DNA from: Chloroflexota bacterium
Lineage (GTDB): Bacteria; Chloroflexota; UBA5177; JANWHV01
Assembly: GCA_025924845.1 (NCBI GenBank)
Contig: JAICHN010000305.1
Coordinates: 1-6,269, forward strand
DNA length: 6,269 nt
Reading direction: 5' to 3'
Notes under the pieces: model-generated
Databases searched by the model: none
What the model saw: the letters and a program-made list of their open reading frames with translations, nothing else
What the model was told of the DNA's origin: nothing
Translations under genes and position numbers: made by a program
Part shown: piece by piece, positions 1-4,584 of the stretch
Position numbering within the stretch: position 1 is the stretch's first letter
Layout of the letters: each line of letters opens with the position of its first letter

Positions 1-402
1 GCAAACCGGCTGTTCCATCATCGAGCATCCCACTGAGAATCACTCCGATGGCGCGAGGGCCATAGGCGCGGCTCGCGCTGCGAAACAAGGGATCGATGGC
101 CGGACGGAACCCATTCTCCCTGGGCCCCTCTACCACGTGCATGTGCCCCGGCGACACCAGGAGATGGTGGCCGGCCGGCGCCACATAGACGTTCCCTACC
201 TGGACAGCACCCCATCCGCCACGGCGACGACCGGCAGTGGGCAAACACGGGCGAGGAGGCTGGGAAGTAGGCTCGGTCGGTTGGTAGTGTGGAGCACGAT
301 GAAAACGGCGGCGAGATCGCTTGGCCGCCCGGCGACCAGGATCCGCAACGCCTCAACCCCGCCGGCAGACGCTCCCACTACGATAACGGCGGGGCGCGCC
401 AT
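1..402 (-). pseudogene. CheB-type protein-glutamate methylesterase, frameshifted and cut by the left edge
   Basis: This matches the catalytic domain of CheB, which removes methyl groups from (or deamidates) glutamate side chains of chemoreceptors. There is no receiver domain: the nucleophile motif GASAGG begins at residue 10, giving catalytic Ser12, and His38 in VLHTT fits the second triad residue. The first reading frame ends at a TAG at 196-198, just after residues VAVADG. The neighbouring frame, from about 208 leftward, continues the family sequence ([20 protein letters not shown], then [15 protein letters not shown] and [11 protein letters not shown]). The triad Asp codon is at 17-19. One base added to the C4 run at 210-213 would restore one long frame. 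The ATG at 402 is preceded by AAGGA six bases away. Such stand-alone CheB domains often act outside classical chemotaxis, for example beside CheR and PAS kinases. Family identity is firm. Whether this is a real pseudogene or a sequencing error is undecided. Confidence 0.85.
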
Positions 403-408
403 GGCGCT

Positions 409-413
409 TCCTT
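409..413 (-). promoter_or_regulatory. Ribosome binding site of the cheB-like gene
   Basis: On the minus strand AAGGA lies six bases before the ATG at 402. It fixes the start of the CheB-like gene and shows that the protein begins directly at the methylesterase domain. I found no convincing -35/-10 pair further upstream. Confidence 0.6.
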
Positions 414-647
414 TTCACTCCGCGCGAGTCCCCCCACCGCGTCTCCCTACTGTTAGTGTACTCCCCCGTGCCGAAGAAGCCGGTATGGCTCAACGCGCGG
501 GGTGCGCCCCGCCATCTCGATGCTGTTGCCGAAATAGGAAATGTCTGGCCAGGCGGCGGGTTCGATACTCACCTTCAGTCCGAGTTTTTCCAGGCAAACT
601 GTTGGCGAAATCGTCTGGGAGCGCGAGACATCCACAAGTGGGTCCCG

Positions 648-676
648 GCTCGTCCTCGTGGGCGACGGGGACGAGC
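648..676. repeat. Perfect 8-bp inverted repeat with overlapping hairpin
   Basis: GCTCGTCC (648-655) pairs with GGACGAGC (669-676) around a 13-base loop. A competing 6-bp hairpin, CGAGCG (672-677) with CGCTCG (681-686) and a 3-base loop, overlaps its right arm, so the two stems exclude each other. The sequence style recalls short palindromic intergenic repeats of GC-rich genomes. No second copy is visible in this window. Confidence 0.5.
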
Positions 677-746
677 GAGACGCTCGCGCTCCCCGTGGGG
701 TCAACACGGGATCGATTTCGCCGGCAGTACCACGTTTGTGGAAATA

Positions 747-780
747 GGGCCGACCGGCTTCGCGGTCACGACCCAGGCCC
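747..780. repeat. Two-tier stem-loop (5 + 5 bp)
   Basis: GGGCC (747-751) pairs with GGCCC (776-780). Stacked directly inside, GACCG (752-756) pairs with CGGTC (763-767) around the loop GCTTCG, leaving an eight-base bulge on the 3' side. It could form in RNA from either strand. There is no T-run next to it, so it is not an obvious intrinsic terminator. Confidence 0.4.
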
Positions 781-833
781 ACTTGGTTCGGCCACGGGCC
801 ACCCGGTAGCACGTGGCTGCCGCTAGGGCCACG

Positions 834-906
834 GCGGGCTGGGAGACCCGCGCTCCTACAACGCGACCTCGACCATAAATGTGCGGTCCACCCGATCCCC
901 CGGGTG
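834..906. repeat. Two short inverted repeats downstream of the DUF790 gene
   Basis: GCGGG (834-838) pairs with CCCGC (847-851), and CACCCG (889-894) pairs with CGGGTG (901-906). Both lie 80-150 bases past the operon's last stop. They might end transcription by a Rho-dependent or weak intrinsic mechanism, but neither has a following T-run on the minus strand. The function is unknown. Confidence 0.35.
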
Positions 907-988
907 CCCCGAGAGAGGAGCACGAGCCTGAAGACTTAATCATTACCCCCCAGTCACGCCAAAGCGCGTCCCAGAGGTCGTCCTCCAA

Positions 989-2461
989 TCACGCGGCAGG
1001 CTTGCGCCGCGGTTTCCGACGGAGCCCGCGGCGCATGGCGTCCGCGAAGCTGGGGCTACAGAGTCCGAGGCCCGGCATGTAGGTGCCGCCGGCTGGATCA
1101 AGGGCCTGTAATCGGCTCGTCAATTCGGCCGTTGACTGGCAGCCCAGCGCCTCGCCCACCTGTACTTCCGGAATGAAACCGCGCGCCTCTACCTCGCTAA
1201 GCACGCCCTCCAGCGCCTGTGCTCCCGCATCGGCCCGCCCGCCGCCCCAGCGCCTATCAAGCGCCGCGACGATCTCGGCCGGCTCGGCGTCCCACTCCAC
1301 GGCGGCTACCTCCGTGGGTATCGGCTCGGCGCGGTCGGGCAGGCGGAGCGCCAGTACGGGCAGGCCCGCGTCGTGGAGCGCCTGCACGGCGGCGACATCA
1401 GCATCCGCGGCGACGGGCCAGAGGAGCACCTGGCGCTCGTCACGACGCATGGCATAGGGCGGTACGGCAAGCCCGGCCGGCGATATGATCGGCTCCGCCG
1501 CGCCGACAAACTGCCAGCCTCCGGTCCCGCCCGTCGGCCTCCGGCGCTGCCAACGGTCGGCAAGTTCAGGCAAGGGCTTGGCGGATCGAACGATGCCGGT
1601 AGCGCCGGTGAGCGCCGGCAGGGTTCCCCGATCGAAGAGATACCAGGCCGGCTTACCCCCCACCCGCACCCGTGCTCTGCCGCTCTTCAACAGGGAGGGT
1701 GCGACGGACGCGGCGGTATAGAGTGCGCGGGCTACCCGGCCGCCCCAGCGCGAAAAGTTGCCGAAGACATCCGCTCGGTTATGCAGGCGCGCTGTGCCGG
1801 CTTGCTCGGTCAGCGACACCCCATAGGTACGGCAAGCGTCGGTGAGGGCGCGATAGGCTCCATCGCTCATCTCAGGAAACTCCAGAAAAACAGCGTTCCG
1901 GACGAGAGCATGGACCACCTGAAAGTTATAGAGCGCGACCACCAGGGCCGGTTCGGGCACCTCGCCTACCCGCACCAGCACGGCATTTTCCTCCGCGTCG
2001 AGGGTGAAGAGCTGGTCCAGCTTCGATGCCGAGAGGCCCAGGCGCGGGACCAACAGCGGCAGCGACGCGTCACGTTCGCCGGTGAGGAAGCCGGCCCCTT
2101 CCCGGTTCACCGCGTCAAAGAGATGCAGGCGCAGTTCGGTGGGGCTGTGAATGCCGTGCCGCGCAAGGCGTGCCAGATCGGGCGCGTCAAGCACCTCCGC
2201 GAAGTGCAGGGTGCGCCAGCGATAGGTGGCACTCAGACAGGCTACCAGGCCGCGCGCCACCTTGGGCTCGCCGAAAAAGCGCACCAACATCTCCGGTTCG
2301 AAGTCGCGGCGCTTGCGGCCGAGCCGCGCATGGAAGTAGGCGAGGGCTAGACCTACCTGGCCTTCCATGGCGGCGGGGTCCAACAGCTTGGGATGGCAGT
2401 ACCGCTCGCCATCCCCACGTGAGCGTACGGTCTTCTTAATGTCCGCTAATCGGAATGGCAT
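989..2461 (-). CDS. DUF790 / Bax1-like protein, XPB helicase partner with a probably degenerate nuclease core
   Basis: This 490-residue protein fits the DUF790 family, whose archaeal members (Bax1) bind XPB helicase and cut DNA near bubbles and forks. The N-terminal region has the expected GRKRRDFE (48-55) and ARGLVACLSATYRWR (69-83), and the family's mid-region appears as DVFGNFSRWGGRVARAL (231-247). As I recall the family, a nuclease core should follow with an acidic residue after a Y/F-D motif, then PDF, then an E in a hydrophobic strand. Here the equivalent stretches read YLFDRGTLPAL (274-284), PPYAM (334-338) and VLLWPVAAD (345-353), so the acidic residues seem lost. The C-terminal ~90 residues look like an extra helical domain ending in a basic tail. 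I chose the ATG at 2461 because it follows GAGGAG and begins family-like sequence. A longer frame up to 2812 overlaps the helicase gene and is Arg/Pro-rich noise. The gene lies 35 bases after the helicase stop, so it is probably co-transcribed. Confidence 0.8.
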   Translation of the reverse strand: MPFRLADIKKTVRSRGDGERYCHPKLLDPAAMEGQVGLALAYFHARLGRKRRDFEPEMLVRFFGEPKVARGLVACLSATYRWRTLHFAEVLDAPDLARLARHGIHSPTELRLHLFDAVNREGAGFLTGERDASLPLLVPRLGLSASKLDQLFTLDAEENAVLVRVGEVPEPALVVALYNFQVVHALVRNAVFLEFPEMSDGAYRALTDACRTYGVSLTEQAGTARLHNRADVFGNFSRWGGRVARALYTAASVAPSLLKSGRARVRVGGKPAWYLFDRGTLPALTGATGIVRSAKPLPELADRWQRRRPTGGTGGWQFVGAAEPIISPAGLAVPPYAMRRDERQVLLWPVAADADVAAVQALHDAGLPVLALRLPDRAEPIPTEVAAVEWDAEPAEIVAALDRRWGGGRADAGAQALEGVLSEVEARGFIPEVQVGEALGCQSTAELTSRLQALDPAGGTYMPGLGLCSPSFADAMRRGLRRKPRRKPAA

Positions 2462-2470
2462 TGGTCCTGG

Positions 2471-2476
2471 CTCCTC
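2471..2476 (-). promoter_or_regulatory. Ribosome binding site deciding the DUF790 start
   Basis: On the minus strand GAGGAG lies nine bases before the ATG at 2461, inside the 35-base gap after the helicase stop. It supports the 490-residue form over the 607-residue open frame that begins inside the helicase gene. Confidence 0.6.
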
Positions 2477-2496
2477 GATCCGGCGCTGCCGCCGTA

Positions 2497-3804
2497 TTAC
2501 GCAACGCGGCCCTCGCGCGGGCGGCGCCGTGTCGCGGATCGTCCCTCGCTGGTGTGTCTGGTAATCAGTTCGTAGAGGATCGCCTGCGTGGCTTTCGGTC
2601 GCAGGACGCGCCCGAGGCGCTGGATGTATTCGCGGGTGGCCGCGCTGCCGCTCACCACGATTGCCACGCCGGCGTCCGGCACGTCCACTCCTTCGTTGAG
2701 CACGCGTCCGGTAATCACCTTGCTGTATTGGCCGGAACGGAAGCGCTCGAGCACCTGGCGTCGCTCGCGGGCGGGGGTTCGGTAGGTAATGGACGGTAGT
2801 AACAGCTTGCAACTCATCCGATCTACGATGGCGTTGAATTCACTGAATACGATCACCTTCTCGTCTCGGTGGCGAGCCAGCAAGTCGGCCGTCAGGTCGA
2901 TCTTGGCGCTTGCATTGAGCGCAATCAGCCGCGCCTCGTGATGGGCCTGCAAGGCGCCACGGGCGGCGGGATCGACCGCCGCGCGGCGGATCAAGTCCTG
3001 AAAGGCCGCCGCGCCGGGTGCGGCATGACCGCGCCGCCTAGCCATATACCAGCGGTACTCGGTGCTGAGACCCTCGTAGCGGAGGCGCTCCTCGGGCGAG
3101 AGGTCGACGAAGAGGCGCTTTTCCACGAACTGGGCGATATGCCCATCACGCGCCAGTTCCACGGGCAGCTTACGATACACCTCCGGACCAACCAGGTCGT
3201 GGAGATCCTGTTCCTTACCATCCATCCGCTCCGTCGTGGCGCTCAAGCCGAGCAGATAGGGGGCGCCGACCAGGCGCGGGATACGTCGGTAGCCTGCGGC
3301 GGGCAGGTGATGCACCTCGTCGAACACCACCAGACCAAAGCCGCCCAGCAGCCGCCCAGGCATCTGCGCGGACTGATAGGTGATCACGGTGACCGGCCCC
3401 TGATCGCGGCGCCCGCCGCCGATCACCCCTACGGCGTCAGCGGGTAGGCCCAGGCGTTCCACCAACTCGGCCCTCCATTGCTCGAGCAGTTCGATCGTGG
3501 GCACCACGATAAGGGTGCGAGCCCCTATCGCCTCCATGGCCATCATGGCTACAACCGTCTTGCCCGATCCGGTGGGGAGCACCACCACGCCCCGTCCCTC
3601 CGCGTCCAACCAACGGTGCACCGCCTCGCGCTGATAGGGCCGTGGATGCAGCGAAAGCGTCAAGGGCAGATCGAGCGCAAGCTCCGGCCGCGCTAGGGGT
3701 AGATCCGGGAAGTCGGCGCCGCAATTGGTGAGCGAGGTCGGCGCCGCCAGCGGATCCAGCGGATCGATATGGTCGAGATCCAGATCGTCGTCGTCCATCC
3801 TCAT
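2497..3804 (-). CDS. XPB/Rad25-like superfamily 2 DNA helicase
   Basis: This 435-residue DNA helicase shows the full superfamily 2 motif set. PYQREAV (56-62) is followed by Walker A LPTGSGKT (76-83), with Lys82, and motif Ia LIVVPTIELLEQW (98-110). Then come DEVH (162-165), motif III LSATTERMDG (187-196), motif IV KVIVFSEFN (316-324), motif V GRVLNEGVDVPDA (366-378) and motif VI QRLGRVLRP (395-403). TTERMDG after the SAT motif and the helical insert LSPEERLRYEGL (235-246), in the place of the thumb, point to the XPB branch over RecG, UvrB or DEAD-box RNA helicases. Only about 50 residues precede the helicase core. They are strongly acidic (DDDDLDLDHID), leaving little room for the N-terminal damage-recognition domain of archaeal XPB. 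The C-terminal tail is Arg-rich. The ATG overlaps the stop of the upstream HhH gene in an ATGA, implying translational coupling; a second Met two codons on (3798) is an alternative start. In archaea XPB works with Bax1, and the next gene here is Bax1-like. Confidence 0.9.
   Translation of the reverse strand: MRMDDDDLDLDHIDPLDPLAAPTSLTNCGADFPDLPLARPELALDLPLTLSLHPRPYQREAVHRWLDAEGRGVVVLPTGSGKTVVAMMAMEAIGARTLIVVPTIELLEQWRAELVERLGLPADAVGVIGGGRRDQGPVTVITYQSAQMPGRLLGGFGLVVFDEVHHLPAAGYRRIPRLVGAPYLLGLSATTERMDGKEQDLHDLVGPEVYRKLPVELARDGHIAQFVEKRLFVDLSPEERLRYEGLSTEYRWYMARRRGHAAPGAAAFQDLIRRAAVDPAARGALQAHHEARLIALNASAKIDLTADLLARHRDEKVIVFSEFNAIVDRMSCKLLLPSITYRTPARERRQVLERFRSGQYSKVITGRVLNEGVDVPDAGVAIVVSGSAATREYIQRLGRVLRPKATQAILYELITRHTSEGRSATRRRPREGRVA
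3801..3804 (-). promoter_or_regulatory. ATGA stop/start overlap (translational coupling)
   Basis: On the minus strand the HhH gene stop (TGA, 3803-3801) overlaps the helicase start (ATG, 3804-3802). Only a poor Shine-Dalgarno sequence precedes the helicase start, so helicase translation probably relies on ribosomes finishing the HhH gene. This would tie the amounts of the two proteins together. Confidence 0.75.
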
Positions 3805-4307
3805 GCCACGTCCGCAAGCCGCCCAACCACGGCACGGGCAGCCCGTGCCAGGTTCGCCTCGCGCACCTCGCCGAAGCCGAAGAGCATCTGGACCTGCCGC
3901 TGTTCGGCGGCGGCGATCAAATCAGTGGCCGAGCGTACGCCAAGCGCGGCATAGAGGCGCTGCGCGGTCTTGGGGCCGATGCCGTCCACGGCCATCAGGG
4001 CGCGGATGTGCGCCGGTTGATCCTCCAGCAAGTCCTCATAGAAGGCGAGGCGGCCGTTGGCGATCAATTCGGCCAACTTCTTGCCGATGCGCTTGCCGAC
4101 ACCGGGCAACGGCAACTGCTCGCCGCGGGCCACGATGGCCGCGGCATCCTCCTGGAGCGCGAGGATGCGGCGTGCCGCGCGCCGATAGGCGCGTACCCTA
4201 TAGATATTATCCTGAGCCAGATCGAGAATGGTGGCGATATTAAACAAGATGCAGGCGATACGCCGATTATCGATAGCGATCGGCTTCCTCTCTGAGAGCG
4301 TAACCAT
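3801..4307 (-). CDS. Stand-alone helix-hairpin-helix protein resembling the N-terminal domain of family X DNA polymerase
   Basis: This 168-residue protein matches the N-terminal part of bacterial PolX. It has an opening helical domain (NRRIACILFNIATILDL, 14-30), the conserved YRVRAYRRAARRI (36-48), a first helix-hairpin-helix LPGVGKRIGKKLAE (67-80) and a second, VDGIGPKTAQRLYAALG (107-123). A third, weaker hairpin may lie around LFGFGEVREANLARA (142-156). These hairpins bind the DNA backbone without sequence preference. The protein ends there: there is no palm domain with catalytic Asp residues and no PHP domain, so it cannot be a polymerase by itself. Lyase activity like that of the pol beta 8-kDa domain is possible but unproven. 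The ATG at 4307 follows AAGGGGG at good spacing. It is the first gene of the operon and is coupled by overlap to the XPB-like helicase, so a DNA-loading or docking role is a reasonable inference. There is no sign of decay. Confidence 0.85.
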   Translation of the reverse strand: MVTLSERKPIAIDNRRIACILFNIATILDLAQDNIYRVRAYRRAARRILALQEDAAAIVARGEQLPLPGVGKRIGKKLAELIANGRLAFYEDLLEDQPAHIRALMAVDGIGPKTAQRLYAALGVRSATDLIAAAEQRQVQMLFGFGEVREANLARAARAVVGRLADVA

Positions 4308-4313
4308 AATGCA

Positions 4314-4320
4314 CCCCCTT
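4314..4320 (-). promoter_or_regulatory. Ribosome binding site of the HhH gene
   Basis: On the minus strand AAGGGGG lies six bases before the ATG at 4307. It is the clearest ribosome binding site in the operon and fixes the start of the 168-residue protein. Confidence 0.7.
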
Positions 4321-4330
4321 AGACTCCTCT

Positions 4331-4359
4331 ATTTTAGCATTTTTGTCCTATTAACTCAA
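4331..4359 (-). promoter_or_regulatory. Sigma70-type promoter with extended -10 for the HhH-helicase-DUF790 operon
   Basis: Reading the minus strand, TTGAGT (4359-4354) is followed by a 17-base spacer and TAAAAT (4336-4331). TGC just before the -10 makes an extended -10. Transcription would start near 4324, only a few bases before the Shine-Dalgarno sequence, giving a very short leader. The stretch is clearly more AT-rich than the genes around it. I infer that one transcript covers all three genes. Confidence 0.65.
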
Positions 4360-4411
4360 ATGCTTGGGAGCGCCGATCGCCTCGATCTCCTCAACGACGG
4401 TCATATTCCGG

Positions 4412-4417
4412 TATAAT
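4412..4417 (+). promoter_or_regulatory. Candidate -10 element of gltB
   Basis: A perfect TATAAT lies in the divergent spacer and faces gltB. No good -35 is present; the best is TCAACG at 4391-4396, 15 bases upstream and three of six matches, and there is no extended TG. If real, the promoter either needs an activator or is weak. It would give gltB a leader of about 160 bases. Confidence 0.4.
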
Positions 4418-4475
4418 GAGAAACTTCACTGCATAGTCTCGCCTGACCGTGGATCAACACCGACGAGGCGGTCGG

Positions 4476-4485
4476 TCAACGTTGA
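4476..4485. promoter_or_regulatory. 10-bp perfect palindrome in the gltB leader
   Basis: TCAACGTTGA is self-complementary and is extended by an imperfect GG/GCC flank. It lies about 60 bases past the candidate -10 of gltB. It could be a binding site for a dimeric regulator or the core of an RNA hairpin. I do not recognise the regulator, and a single palindrome this short can arise by chance. Confidence 0.3.
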
Positions 4486-4573
4486 GCCAATCGGCATCGT
4501 AGCGCTCACGGCGCGGGTACCGCTGCAGACACTCAGCTAAGATCATCGCTTGGATCAGGGTTACGCTACCCAC

Positions 4574-4578
4574 GGAGG
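4574..4578 (+). promoter_or_regulatory. Ribosome binding site of gltB
   Basis: GGAGG lies six bases before the ATG at 4585. It decides the start and implies a 25-residue propeptide before the catalytic cysteine. Confidence 0.75.
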
Positions 4579-4584
4579 GAAGAG

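Larger units (their letters stand above)
403..988. other. 586-bp region without a convincing gene, rich in inverted repeats
   Basis: This lies between the stop of the DUF790 gene and the start of the cheB-like gene. Open frames exist on both strands (for example 453-923 minus and 137-826 plus). Their translations are rich in Arg, Pro, Ser and Gly, resemble no family I know, and overlap one another, as expected for GC-rich non-coding DNA. The region instead shows several inverted repeats: 648-676, 672-686, 747-780, 834-851 and 889-906. I see no tRNA, no rRNA, and no terminator with a T-run after the operon. It could be a decayed mobile or repeat element, a structured RNA, or plain spacer. Confidence 0.55.

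Noticed and set aside
553..575. T-loop-like GGTTCGATAC suggesting a tRNA
   Set aside because: The flanking bases do not form a five-pair T stem, and no acceptor, D or anticodon arms can be built around it.
137..826. 229-residue plus-strand open frame crossing the cheB-like gene and the spacer
   Set aside because: It overlaps clear CheB sequence on the other strand and is Arg/Pro/Ser-rich low-information sequence.
889..906. CACCCG/CGGGTG stem as an intrinsic terminator of the operon
   Set aside because: On the minus strand it is followed by mixed sequence and not a T-run, so it does not meet the usual terminator pattern.
453..923. 156-residue minus-strand open frame in the gene-poor region
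   Set aside because: No recognisable motif, no clear ribosome binding site, and two other overlapping frames look equally plausible, so I treat it as non-coding.
1373..2350. 325-residue plus-strand open frame opposite the DUF790 gene
   Set aside because: It is the antisense shadow of a recognisable gene; its translation has no known motif and the composition expected of a mirrored GC-rich frame.
2462..2812. N-terminal extension of the DUF790 frame (117 extra residues)
   Set aside because: It lies mostly inside the helicase gene in another frame, is Arg/Pro-rich with no family similarity, and a good ribosome binding site precedes the ATG at 2461.
4416..4436. Six-codon mini-frame MRNFTA, similar to the start of HicB-like antitoxins
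   Set aside because: It stops after six codons, overlaps the candidate -10, has no ribosome binding site and no downstream HicB sequence; most likely chance.
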